Assembly: GCA_016716665.1 (NCBI GenBank)
Contig: JADJVH010000005.1
Span: 124,001 to 188,000 of the forward strand
Length of the DNA stretch: 64,000 nt
Source: Candidatus Opimibacter iunctus
GTDB lineage: Bacteria > Bacteroidota > Bacteroidia > Chitinophagales > Saprospiraceae
Direction of reading: 5' to 3'
In this document: positions 45,601-53,895 of the stretch, in pieces
Position numbering within the stretch: the first letter of the stretch is position 1
How the letters are laid out: every line of letters begins with the position of its first letter
Notes under the pieces: generated by a model
Database searches by the model: none
Told to the model about the DNA's origin: nothing
The model's input: the letters and a program-made list of their open reading frames with translations, nothing else
Program-made: the position numbers and the translations under genes

Positions 45601-47595
45601 GCAGCAACATTCACCACCGAGAATGCAGATTGCGGACAGGCTAACGGATCAGCAACCATCACCGTGAGCCCACCGGGAGAATATACTTACCTGTGGTCCA
45701 ATCAACAGACCGGCGCTACATTGCAACAGGTTGGTCAGGGTACATATTCGGTTACAGTGACAAATGCTCAGGCATGTGTGGACACTTTTTCTGTTTCCAT
45801 CGGAGAGGATATTGCTGAATACATAACCATCCTCAGTACCACACCGGGAACATGTATTGGCGGAGGCAACATCAGATTTACACTGACTACACCTGGGGCA
45901 GGTCCATTAGAAATTGAAGTAACGGGGCCGGGAGGAACGAGTATGATTACAGTGGGCGAGGGCATTTATAATCTTTCCGCATTTATGTCGGTAGTGCCCG
46001 GGTTGTATACCATCACAGTTACGGATCAACAGATAGGCCCCTTGTGTTCAGAAACGGTGAGCTCGACCGTAACAGATAATACACCTGTAACTGAATTGCT
46101 GGATGATTTCTATAATGCCCAGGGATCACAACCTTTGTTAGAAAATGCCCTGGAGAATGATGAGGGATTCAATATACAAATGACCCAGGTGGACAATGAG
46201 GTTGGAGGCACAGTGACCTTCTTGCCGAATGGAAATTTTACGTTTATCGCGGATATAGGATTTAGCGGGGAGGCCTCCTTTGTCTATACGGTCACTGATG
46301 CTTGCGGACATACCAGCACGGCTAACGTGACCATTGTAGTGGATGCAGTGCCATGCGATATCAATGTGAGTTTTGACAGCACACCAGCGTCATGTGGGCT
46401 GGAAGACGGAGCAATAACCGTCATCATCAGTGAGCCTGGTGACTATGCATATGAATGGAGCAATGGGGATGAAGGGCCTACGATTCAAAATGTTCCTCCC
46501 GGAGGGTACGCCGTGACCATCACCGATCTCGATTTAGGTTGCACCTTCGAGGAGACTATCATTTTGGAGGGATTGGCTGCAGATTATATTGATGATTTAG
46601 AAGTGATACAACCTACCTGCGAAGCAGGTGGTGATATACAATTTATTGCGCTTAGTCCAGGTCAGAATACTTTGTCCATGTCGGTGACACATCCTTTTGG
46701 ATCCGGTGAATTTGATATTGAAGCAGGATTGATAAGTTTATCAGATTATGTAACCACAGTACCTGGACAATATACCGTTGAAGTGTCAGACCCTGAAGCA
46801 GGCCCGGGTTGTTCAGAATCCTTTACGGTAACCCTCAACCAGCCACCTGTACCAGGAATTGAGGTCGTGGAAATATTCCCTCCATCCACACCCTCCGCTA
46901 TGGATGGATCTGCGTTTGTAGAAGTGATTATCCCGGGCAATTTGCCATACGCTATCTATGTTGACGGGATCTTCGCGTTTACGGTCAATCAAAATAATTT
47001 CTTTTTACTGGGACTCGGTGTTGGCATACACACTGTACAACTGGTGGATATCATTGGCTGTGAATCCAATATTGTGCAGTTTGTAGTACCGGTACCGACA
47101 GAAATTTTTGCATTTGGTGTCAGCATCACTGATGCAGGTACCTATAGCTCATTCAATGAGCAACCTTCCCAATACCATCCTGGAAAACTGTGGCATAGCG
47201 CGCTTTCAGGCTCCTACCGATTTGATGTTGGAAAGATTCAACAAGTTGTAAGAGTGCTCTATGCTCCAGGGCTCAGGACGAATATCGGAGATGGTGCAAA
47301 TGGATTCCTGGCTTTGGAATATTTATCCGGACCGGATGATTTTCAATGGAAAGGCATAGGTCTGCGCGCGCAGGCAGGATTGGGCACCTACTTTGTTCCG
47401 AATGACCCTGCGGCGAATCAGCGGATAGAACCATACTATTGGTTGATTCGTGCTTCTGTCGAACATAGTGTGTTCAAGCGGATACTCCTCACGGGAAGCA
47501 TATCCGCAAGGGGGCTGGACTATATAGCACCTATAAGCTGGGAGTTTGGTTTCCGGTTGCCATTTTATTCATGGCAAAAAGGAAGTAGCGATTAG
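42652..47595 (+). CDS. 1647-aa SprB-repeat surface protein with internal TM segment
   Basis: Signal peptide (MMAIVILLLMTPLYINVQAQ within the first 34 residues), an N-terminal domain (about 35-345) with no recognised match and a helical, charged part (about 200-300), then a hydrophobic helix at about 348-373 (WIPVVAGAVGVGALVFI). After it come ten SprB-type repeats of about 73-75 residues with core YxYxWSNGQTG and paired Cys, interrupted by two divergent repeats and one cadherin/Ig-like domain (about 1150-1250; NGNFTFIADIGFSGEASFVYTVTD). The end (about 1500-1647; FRLPFYSWQK) is beta-rich and is not a T9SS sorting domain. SprB-repeat proteins are gliding or attachment adhesins; here attachment is inferred. 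Ends in a TAG overlapping the convergent S9 gene's stop. Confidence 0.87.
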   Translation: MRNQYHILKVQLEKMMAIVILLLMTPLYINVQAQSLKITATGTGQTTGHIANLSITNTTGLTVKINPQTCYIPSDGKYQPYVATIPGTSVPPGTSYLQVKGYCANVYVHPVPDGNPMPLVSSWIPVIQPGITIPKGGTNILSTPEMPAFKPEDIPGLVQSPGYTPFSSNASQAIMTTWPNTNTPFEGTIEPASHPKPFAPVLVEAVNRITKAFDDQKQAGNINTPFSGDAEKEREAIIQQTFWIYTAAITGKQYQKEQFRDKVIKQFEDNTDTKAENLSKGERDKLENGIDVFWNTFINTSIEAKVLNGTKNATVSTTTTSTLLPPWNKIELTDVRMKPGNPYAIAGGKGFPWIPVVAGAVGVGALVFILSDQKEMQDTVDCTFTASATPTSSTCGLSNGGIILNVIPPGSYSYQWSNGGVSQALNNIPAGVYSATVTRTGTTCTQVVQSTVTNINQDFSATISAQNTDCDQPNGSVTVTPSPPGAYTYLWSNGVTTQNQLNLPAGNYAVTISAGGTCVKSLSAQVGTKPFEPTVSFTTTPSTCGRADGSAAVSVNPPGQYQYAWSNGQSGSSISSVTAGSYSVTISKPGTTCTHVANVQVQDIPVSFSVSLTSTMSGCGLSNGTANATVTPPGSYDFIWSNGQTGPQATGLAKGTYTVTVSIAGTSCSEEASVTVTETPASFVVSLTATPASCGLTDGTATATVNPPGAYTYTWSNGQTGFQLSGLAPGNYSVTVTLQGEDCTQQGSITVQSTPFPGNISLTTTPASCGGSDGTATANVTPPGEFNYQWSNGQTSNQLTGVKAGTYTVTVTIPGTSCSKVATITVEELPAAFTVTVTTTPAGCGLNNGTASATVNPSGNYSYAWSNGQNGSQLSGVLAGSYTVTVSLVGTSCSKIVTTTVEQLPPSFSLSFNSSPAGCGLNNGSAVVNVTPSGAYTYLWSNGSTGMQISNVGSGTYTVTVTITGTSCSTSGSVTVGQTGGGFAATFTTENADCGQANGSATITVSPPGEYTYLWSNQQTGATLQQVGQGTYSVTVTNAQACVDTFSVSIGEDIAEYITILSTTPGTCIGGGNIRFTLTTPGAGPLEIEVTGPGGTSMITVGEGIYNLSAFMSVVPGLYTITVTDQQIGPLCSETVSSTVTDNTPVTELLDDFYNAQGSQPLLENALENDEGFNIQMTQVDNEVGGTVTFLPNGNFTFIADIGFSGEASFVYTVTDACGHTSTANVTIVVDAVPCDINVSFDSTPASCGLEDGAITVIISEPGDYAYEWSNGDEGPTIQNVPPGGYAVTITDLDLGCTFEETIILEGLAADYIDDLEVIQPTCEAGGDIQFIALSPGQNTLSMSVTHPFGSGEFDIEAGLISLSDYVTTVPGQYTVEVSDPEAGPGCSESFTVTLNQPPVPGIEVVEIFPPSTPSAMDGSAFVEVIIPGNLPYAIYVDGIFAFTVNQNNFFLLGLGVGIHTVQLVDIIGCESNIVQFVVPVPTEIFAFGVSITDAGTYSSFNEQPSQYHPGKLWHSALSGSYRFDVGKIQQVVRVLYAPGLRTNIGDGANGFLALEYLSGPDDFQWKGIGLRAQAGLGTYFVPNDPAANQRIEPYYWLIRASVEHSVFKRILLTGSISARGLDYIAPISWEFGFRLPFYSWQKGSSD

Positions 47596-49575
47596 GATTT
47601 CCCCTTATCCAATCCCTTTAAATATTTATCAAACCATGCTATCAGGCGCAGATTGTAATCATAGCGTGCTGTTGAACTTGCATTGCCATGACCTTCGCCG
47701 GGATACAAGACCAACTCAACCGGCGTCTGTGTCCTGCTCTTGACATGCCTGTAGAGTTCCATCGACTGTGAGGGGTGTACGCGCGGATCATCCTTACCAG
47801 CCATGATCAGCAATGGCGTCTTGCACTGGCCCGCATAATATATCGGACTACGCTTGAGGAAGAAATCATAATCCTCATATACCCACTTGCGCGCATGCAC
47901 GAGATATTCTTCATTTGGAATATCTGTCGTACCCCACTTGGAGACATTGTCACTGATCCCTACAAACATCACCGCTGCTGCAAAGCGATCTGTATAACGC
48001 GTAGCAAACCATCCTGTCGCATATCCTCCATAAGATCCACCTGTGACACCAACCTTTGTGGCATCCACAAGACCGGTTCCGATCAGATAATCAACGCCAT
48101 CCACAACATCATCAAATTCCTTTCCGGCAGGATCTCCCTGGCTCGTCAGTTCAAACTTGAGTCCGCGACCTGTTGAGCCCCTGTAGTTGGGATAGAAGAC
48201 TGCATATCCCTGTGCCGCACCAGTCTGACCAGGATTGCTATATCCGGTCAGCCATCCATTGTTGAAATGTGCCTCCGGTCCACCATGTACTATTGTGATC
48301 AACGGATATTTTTTTCCACTTTGCTCATGTAGCGGCCTGATGAGGATACCCTCGATCTCCAGTCCATCCTTTGCCTTATAGCGGATTACCTCCTGCTTTG
48401 CAAATTCTATATCTGCCAGAAGGGGATTACTGTTGGTCAATCGTTTTTTCTCCGGCTGTCCTTTCAGTTCCAGAAACAATTCTGAAGGATAATTGTAGCT
48501 GTCAGCGATGTACACTGTAGAACCATTATACGACAGATCAAAGTGGCTGATGTTCCACCCTTTTTCTACTGCATTGAAGACAGGTTTTGCTTTCGCGTCA
48601 GGCCGGATGGTTCCATATACGGCTTCAACACCGGTACTACCGGAGAAAATGAATCTGGTCTGCGTCATGCCATTCGATCTGTTCAAACATCCCCTCCCAT
48701 CCTTCGTTGAGCAATGTAGGTTTGCCTCCTGTGGCAGGGACCACAAACAGTTGTCCGTCAATAGGATCATGTAGGTCAGCACCGGCGATAAAAGCGATTT
48801 GCTTGCCATCCGGGCTCCACACACATTCACCGGTCTTTCCTTCATGCTCGATAGTGCAGGCTACTTTCATCATGGCTACATCGATGATGGAATAGTGCTC
48901 AGCCATGTATGAATCATCAACGAGCGGCGAAGGAGCGACTGTGCATACGATCTTGCTTCCATCAGGGCTCCAGTCAAATTGACTGAAGTGGCCGTCCACC
49001 ATCAATTCTTTTGCTTCTCCTTCGCCGGGATTTACAAAGTACAGGCGTTGGAAAGGAATGTTTTCTTCAAAAAGTTCAGGCGTGTAAGGCAGTGCCGATT
49101 TTTCTTTTACGTCAGGCTTGTTGGCCAGAAAAGCAAGTGTTTTTCCATCAGGAGACCATTGGAAGAAAGAGATAGACGTTTCGAAACGGTACAGTAAGGT
49201 AGCTTCACCTCCAGCCATGGCAATCTGGTAGAGGCTCGTCACTTTATCATTATCAAGGCGGTTGAGAAATGTAATCTCATCATGCCCCGGCCTGTAGCTG
49301 ACCTGGCGTACATTGCCCCTGGTCACATATGGAGTGGATGTTCCCTTGCTGACATTATACAGATGAAGCTCAAGCCGTGAGGGTTTGTTTTCAACAGTGG
49401 GATCGGATTGTACCCGGATCGTATAAGCTATGGTACTTCCATCCTCTGAAAGGATAGCACTGCCGACAGACTTGAGCGAAGCTATATCCATTGGGGTCAG
49501 GGTTCGCTTAGCCTGGGCTTGAACAGAAAGGCCGCTAAGGACCAGTAGAATTGCAAATAAAAGTCTCAATTGCAT
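47592..49575 (-). CDS. S9-family prolyl oligopeptidase-like peptidase (one frameshift)
   Basis: About 660 residues after removing one surplus A in the A4 run at 48646-48649 (plus strand); the frame then reads WHDADQIHFSGSTGVEAV. Start at 49575 (MQLRLLFAILLVLSGLSVQAQ, signal peptide). N-terminal beta-propeller of PD40-like blades (FFQWSPDGKTLAFLA, FDWSPDGSKIVCTV, VWSPDGKQIAFIAG), then the alpha/beta hydrolase domain with GGSYGGYA (catalytic Ser), GKDDPRVHPSQS (Asp) and PGEGHGN (His). S9 enzymes (DPP-IV/acylaminoacyl peptidase group) cleave short peptides after Pro or Ala; the periplasmic location fits peptide catabolism. Its last base overlaps the SprB-repeat gene's stop. Confidence 0.9.
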
Positions 49576-49602
49576 GATGTCTGGAGTTATTGAATAATGG
49601 TA

Positions 49603-49610
49603 CAAAACTA
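49603..49610 (-). promoter_or_regulatory. -7 element candidate for the S9 peptidase
   Basis: Plus strand CAAAACTA, coding strand TAGTTTTG (TANNTTTG), 28 nt before the ATG at 49575. Confidence 0.5.
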
Positions 49611-49690
49611 TCATTTCTTTCATTTCACTCCGGCAATACAGTTTGCTGAACAAGGTGAATATTCAGGATAAACACCTCCCGTATTTTAGC

Positions 49691-49698
49691 TACATTTG
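49691..49698 (+). promoter_or_regulatory. -7 element candidate for pntA2-pntB
   Basis: TACATTTG (TANNTTTG) 35 nt before the ATG at 49733. With the opposite-strand element at 49603-49610 it defines a divergent promoter region. Confidence 0.5.
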
Positions 49699-49732
49699 TG
49701 GCTCGTATTAATGTCAAAATTTTATACAAATT

Positions 49733-50056
49733 ATGATCTTACTAGCTGAAATTCAGGGGTTTCTGACCTCTCTTGATATCTGGGATGTCTGTTTTATCCT
49801 GCTGCTGGCTATTTTCCTCGGGATCGAGGTCATCAGCAATGTGCCTGCTATCCTCCATACCCCGCTCATGAGTGGTGCCAATGCCATCCATGGCGTCGTG
49901 ATCGTGGGAAGTATCATCGTGATGGGGCATACGAGTCCTGACAATTACTTTGCCCTGGTCCTTGGCTTCCTTGCTGTCGTCCTTGGCACGCTCAATGTGG
50001 TGGGTGGTTTTGTGGTGACCAACCGCATGCTCCAGATGTTTAAGAAAAAGAAATAA
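49733..50056 (+). CDS. pntA2: NAD(P) transhydrogenase subunit alpha, membrane part (PntA2-type)
   Basis: 107 residues: three membrane helices (IWDVCFILLLAIFLGIEVI, IHGVVIVGSIIVMG, NYFALVLGFLAVVLGTLNVVGGF) with the conserved NVVGGFVVTNRMLQMF end. This is the separate membrane portion found when the alpha subunit is split into PntA1 (NAD-binding) and PntA2. It forms the proton channel with PntB. The NAD-binding PntA1 gene, normally just upstream, is missing: the upstream neighbour is the divergent S9 peptidase. Followed 59 nt later by pntB. Confidence 0.9.
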   Translation: MILLAEIQGFLTSLDIWDVCFILLLAIFLGIEVISNVPAILHTPLMSGANAIHGVVIVGSIIVMGHTSPDNYFALVLGFLAVVLGTLNVVGGFVVTNRMLQMFKKKK

Positions 50057-50115
50057 CCTGTCAACTCCACACCACCGGACGAATAACATAACCAACGCAT
50101 TCCAACTATCCGTTT

Positions 50116-51519
50116 ATGGCTATTAGTGATATTTTAAAAATCTGTTACCTCCTGGGCAGCTTGTCTTTTATCGTGGGTTTGAAGATGTTGTCCCGCCCGG
50201 ATAGCGCTAAGAAAGGAAATCTCTTTGCAGCACTGGGCATGACGATTGCCATCGCCGGCACGATCCTTTTTCATCAGAATGTAAATCATGATACCGGTGA
50301 GGTTTCCCGCATCGGTAACCTTCCTTTCATATTTGGCGCCATCGCTATTGGTACGGTGGTCGGCTATATGGCCGCGATGAGAGTCAAGATGACCGCGATG
50401 CCACAGATGGTGTCGCTTTTCAACGGGATGGGTGGTGCATGCGCAGCGCTCATCGGGCTTGTAGAAATGAATACTCATCATCCTGTTGAATTCGGGGAGC
50501 GACTCATCATCTTCCTTGGCGTCATGATCGGTACAGTTTCTTTTGCCGGCAGTATGATCGCCTATGGTAAGCTGGAAGGTAAGATCAAAGACTACGGAAG
50601 CAAGCTTCAGCAGATCTCAAATAATACTATCGTATTTGCCATCCTTGGCTTTATCGTGTTCCTCTCGATGAGCGGATCATGGAGTGACGGGCTCATCTGG
50701 GCGATATTCGGAGCATCGATGGTATACGGTATCCTCTTTGTACTTCCGATCGGTGGTGCAGATATGCCTGTGGTGATTTCCCTGCTCAACTCCTTTACCG
50801 GTATTGCAGCAGCCTTTGGTGGTTTTATGTATGACAACCAGGTGATGCTCACTGGTGGTATCCTCGTAGGTAGCGCAGGTACTATCCTGACGATCCTCAT
50901 GTGCAAGGCGATGAACAGGAGCCTCTGGAATGTCATCAGCGGCGCATTCAGTGCAAGCGGCCCTAGCGGAAAGTCTACTGAAGGGATGTCTATCAGTGAA
51001 ATCAGTGTCACCGATACAGCGATCATGTGTGCCTATGCCCAGCGCGTAGTCATCGTGCCAGGATATGGTCTTGCGGTAGCACAGGCACAACATACCTGCC
51101 ATGAATTTGAAAAGGCCCTTGAGGCCAAAGGGGTTGAAGTCAATTTTGCCATTCACCCGGTAGCGGGCCGTATGCCAGGGCACATGAATGTGTTGCTTGC
51201 AGAGGCTGACGTACCTTATGATAAACTGAAAGAAATGGAGGATATCAATCCTCAACTTCCAAATACAGATGTCCTGATCGTAATCGGTGCCAATGACGTC
51301 GTCAATCCGGCTGCAGAGACAGATCCTTCTTCCCCAATCTATGGCATGCCGATCATCAAAGCCAATACAGCCAAGAATGTGATCGTGATGAAACGCTCGA
51401 TGGCCAAAGGCTATGCGGGTATTGAAAACGAATTGTTCTATGACCGCAAGACGCGAATGCTTTTCGGTGATGCCAAGGCGACGCTGGAGAAGTTGATTGC
51501 GGAGCTGAAGAATGCATAG
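50116..51519 (+). CDS. pntB: NAD(P) transhydrogenase subunit beta
   Basis: 467 residues, full length. About eight membrane helices (residues 5-265) followed by a soluble NADP-binding domain III (about 285-467) with the GYGLAVAQAQH Rossmann-type loop (VPGYGLAVAQAQHTCHEF), HPVAGRMPGHMNVLLAEADVPY, IGANDVVNPAA and KRSMAKGYAGIENELFY, all typical of PntB. The enzyme couples proton flow across the inner membrane to hydride transfer between NADH and NADP+, supplying NADPH. Co-transcribed with pntA2. Its stop codon lies inside the first copy of a heptamer repeat. Confidence 0.95.
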   Translation: MAISDILKICYLLGSLSFIVGLKMLSRPDSAKKGNLFAALGMTIAIAGTILFHQNVNHDTGEVSRIGNLPFIFGAIAIGTVVGYMAAMRVKMTAMPQMVSLFNGMGGACAALIGLVEMNTHHPVEFGERLIIFLGVMIGTVSFAGSMIAYGKLEGKIKDYGSKLQQISNNTIVFAILGFIVFLSMSGSWSDGLIWAIFGASMVYGILFVLPIGGADMPVVISLLNSFTGIAAAFGGFMYDNQVMLTGGILVGSAGTILTILMCKAMNRSLWNVISGAFSASGPSGKSTEGMSISEISVTDTAIMCAYAQRVVIVPGYGLAVAQAQHTCHEFEKALEAKGVEVNFAIHPVAGRMPGHMNVLLAEADVPYDKLKEMEDINPQLPNTDVLIVIGANDVVNPAAETDPSSPIYGMPIIKANTAKNVIVMKRSMAKGYAGIENELFYDRKTRMLFGDAKATLEKLIAELKNA

Positions 51520-51557
51520 GGCATAGGGCATAGAGCAAGGGGCAAGGGGCAAGGAGG
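51514..51557 (+). repeat. heptamer arrays GCATAGG and GGCAAGG at the pntB 3' end
   Basis: GCATAGG at 51514-51520 and 51521-51527 then GCATAGA, followed by three GGCAAGG-type units. The TAG of pntB (51517-51519) is part of the first copy. Confidence 0.8.
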
Positions 51558-51565
51558 TTTTGCCT

Positions 51566-51643
51566 GATGGTCAGGAGACCATCTTACGATGATCAATCAA
51601 TAGGTACAGATTATCATATAGGATTGAAGTCAGGAGACTTCAA
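51566..51643. repeat. AGGA-loop double-hairpin element, first copy
   Basis: Hairpin A: GATGGTC (51566-51572), AGGA, GACCATC (51577-51583). Hairpin B: TTGAAGTC (51624-51631), AGGA, GACTTCAA (51636-51643). The A-to-B spacing of 58 nt and the intervening TCATATAGGA also occur in the 54-kb array. Confidence 0.8.
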
Positions 51644-51665
51644 CCAACCTTAATTTGATGGCATT

Positions 51666-51756
51666 TCAGAATGATTATTGTTGAGCGGAGTCGAAACAAT
51701 AATTATTCTGAGGTAGAGGGAAATTTCCGGTCATTGAGCGGAGTCGAAATGAACGG
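51666..51756. repeat. paired hairpins with identical GAGCGGAGTCGA loops
   Basis: Left hairpin: 17-bp stem 51666-51682 / 51695-51711 (one G-T pair) around the loop GAGCGGAGTCGA (51683-51694). Right hairpin: TCATT / AATGA plus flanking CCG/CGG (51727-51735 / 51748-51756) around the same loop (51736-51747). Stems differ while the loop is identical, as in REP-like or structured-RNA elements. Confidence 0.75.
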
Positions 51757-51760
51757 TGCA

Positions 51761-53128
51761 TTACAACCGCGTGAGCCATCTTAGCCATTTGATTTTTGTC
51801 GGCGTATTTGGGGGATACACCAGATTCGGTTCGAGCCAGAAGGGTTTTTCAAAGACACTTTTGTAATGAGAGAATGTGTCGAATCCGGCGCGGCCATGAT
51901 AACTACCCATACCGCTGTGTCCCACACCACCAAACGGGAGATTTGCATTTGCAAAATGAAGGAGCGTATGATTGATAGCTCCCCCTCCGAAAGATATTTC
52001 GTTCAACACTTTTTGCTTGACCGCAAGATCATGGGTGAATAGGTAGCAGGACAGCGGTTTTGGTTTAGTCTTGATGCCGGCAATGGCTTGATCGAGATTT
52101 GAATATGTCAACACAGGTAGTACAGGGCCGAAAATTTCTTCCTTCATCACCGGATCATCAAATGAAACATCCGTCAGAATGGTTGGGCCGATAAAGCGTG
52201 ATGCAAGATCTCTCTCCCCGCCGAAATAGATTTTCTGTTGATCAATCAATCCGGACAGGCGATGGAAATTGCGGTCATTGATGATCTGGACATAATTGCC
52301 ATTGACAAAAGAGTAGTCAAATTTTTCGATGTAGGCTTTCAGGTATTGCAGGAATTCATCCTTTACCTTTTCATCAATCACTACATAATCGGGGGCGATA
52401 CAGGTCTGGCCACTATTTAAAAACTTTCCAAAGACGATACGTTTGGCTGCACCCTTGAGGTTAGTGTCTTTAGTCACGATCGCAGGACTCTTGCCGCCCA
52501 TTTCAAGCGTGACGGGTGTCAGATGTTTGGCAGCAGCTTCGTAGATGATTCTTCCAACGACTGTGCTTCCTGTAAAAAATATCTTATCAAATTTTTCTTC
52601 AAGCAAGGCGGATGTTTCCGGTATACCGCCTTCCACCACATGTATGTATTCTGCAGGGAAATTCTCGTTGATCAGCCGGGCCATCAACGCACTTGTGGCC
52701 GAGGGGATTTCACTTGGCTTGAGGATCACTGTGTTTCCTGCAGCCATAGCAGCGATCAGTGGGACAAGGGAGATGTTGTACGGATAGTTCCATGCTCCAA
52801 TCACCAGGCATGTCCCTAATGGCTCAGGTACGAGATAGCTGTTTGAAGGGAGGGTCAGTGGATTGGGCCTGACCCGCTTGTGCCTAGCCCATGAGGGCAG
52901 GTTTTGTATGGCCAGGTCGATTTCATCATAGACGAAACTCAACTCTGTGGAATAGGTGTCTGCTTTGGATTTTTTAAAGTCACCGTAGATCGCATCGTAA
53001 AAGGAGGACTCTTCACTGGTAATGATCTCCTTTAGCTTTTTCAATTGCCCGATCCGGAAAGAGACGCTTTTGGTTTGATTGGTGTTGAAAAAATCATATT
53101 GCTTCTGGATGATGTCCGTGTAGTTCAT
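51761..53128 (-). CDS. aldehyde dehydrogenase (ALDH3-type)
   Basis: 455 residues, the length of class 3 ALDHs, which lack the N-terminal extension of other classes. Catalytic Glu209 (VTLEMGGKSP) and Cys243 (NSGQTCIAPDY) sit at the same numbers as in mammalian ALDH3A1; the NAD-binding FTGSTVVGRII and GAWNYPYNISLVPL segments and the ETSALLEEKFDKIFF region are all present. It oxidises aldehydes, probably medium- to long-chain or aromatic, to carboxylates with NAD(P)+. No N-terminal signal, so cytoplasmic. Its 3' end abuts the hairpin repeats. Confidence 0.95.
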   Translation of the reverse strand: MNYTDIIQKQYDFFNTNQTKSVSFRIGQLKKLKEIITSEESSFYDAIYGDFKKSKADTYSTELSFVYDEIDLAIQNLPSWARHKRVRPNPLTLPSNSYLVPEPLGTCLVIGAWNYPYNISLVPLIAAMAAGNTVILKPSEIPSATSALMARLINENFPAEYIHVVEGGIPETSALLEEKFDKIFFTGSTVVGRIIYEAAAKHLTPVTLEMGGKSPAIVTKDTNLKGAAKRIVFGKFLNSGQTCIAPDYVVIDEKVKDEFLQYLKAYIEKFDYSFVNGNYVQIINDRNFHRLSGLIDQQKIYFGGERDLASRFIGPTILTDVSFDDPVMKEEIFGPVLPVLTYSNLDQAIAGIKTKPKPLSCYLFTHDLAVKQKVLNEISFGGGAINHTLLHFANANLPFGGVGHSGMGSYHGRAGFDTFSHYKSVFEKPFWLEPNLVYPPNTPTKIKWLRWLTRL

Positions 53129-53217
53129 GTCAGGTCATATGTGTGCAGGAAAATGCTATCCTGACCGGTGAAATATAACCTAAAGATAAGAAGGAATTGA
53201 TCAGCTGAAAGGAATAC

Positions 53218-53895
53218 CTATTGATCACTACCAAGGGCTGCCTCACTATAATAAACGGGGACATCGGGTGGAATCAGATAAAGGACTACATTGACAAATA
53301 CAATACCCAGGGAAACCCACGGGTAGCTGAACGAAAGCCCAATGGCAACCATGAGAAATATCATTCCAAAGACAAACTTGAGGATCAGCTTGTTTAAAAA
53401 TGCCCTGGAAAGAGCTGGATCCACAAGACGATGATTACGAAATGCATATAGAGCTCCTATAAGGGTTGTCGGGATCGGCAGCATGAATCCAATGCAATAG
53501 GCTGTGACTGCGGCACTGCGGTATTCCGGATACAAGATATAATCACCCAATATTGCAGTGGTAAAAGGAATAAAAGCTATTGTCATCAAAAACAACAAGC
53601 AAAGTAAGTTGAAGACATGATTGGTTTTCTTGATAATAAAAGTGAATAGCCAATGGATGTTGGACCAATAGATCCCGATCACGATGAAACTGATGAAATA
53701 GGAAAGATATGCAGGCCAAATGTACAAGAGGTAGCCATATAACCCGCCTGTGGTTTCGAGATCAGCATGTTTGGGGATTTTAACTTCAAGGATCAACAAT
53801 GTGATGGCGATAGCAAATACGCCATCAGTGAACATCTCAAGACGGTCTGTTTTCAACAATGGATTTCGATTTTCCATTTTTAAGATTGATGCCAT
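53218..53895 (-). CDS. TMEM175-family potassium channel-like protein
   Basis: 225 residues with six membrane helices. The TMEM175 signature RLEMFTDGVFAIAITLLILEVKIP (canonical RxxxFSDGVFAIAITLLxxE, here Thr for Ser) lies in helix 1, where the family's filter-forming Ile/Leu residues reside. Bacterial single-repeat members tetramerise and conduct K+. Formerly DUF1211. The Met at residue 7 is an alternative start (MENRN). Upstream, 53896-54391, is the AGGA-hairpin array. Confidence 0.9.
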   Translation of the reverse strand: MASILKMENRNPLLKTDRLEMFTDGVFAIAITLLILEVKIPKHADLETTGGLYGYLLYIWPAYLSYFISFIVIGIYWSNIHWLFTFIIKKTNHVFNLLCLLFLMTIAFIPFTTAILGDYILYPEYRSAAVTAYCIGFMLPIPTTLIGALYAFRNHRLVDPALSRAFLNKLILKFVFGMIFLMVAIGLSFSYPWVSLGIVFVNVVLYLIPPDVPVYYSEAALGSDQ

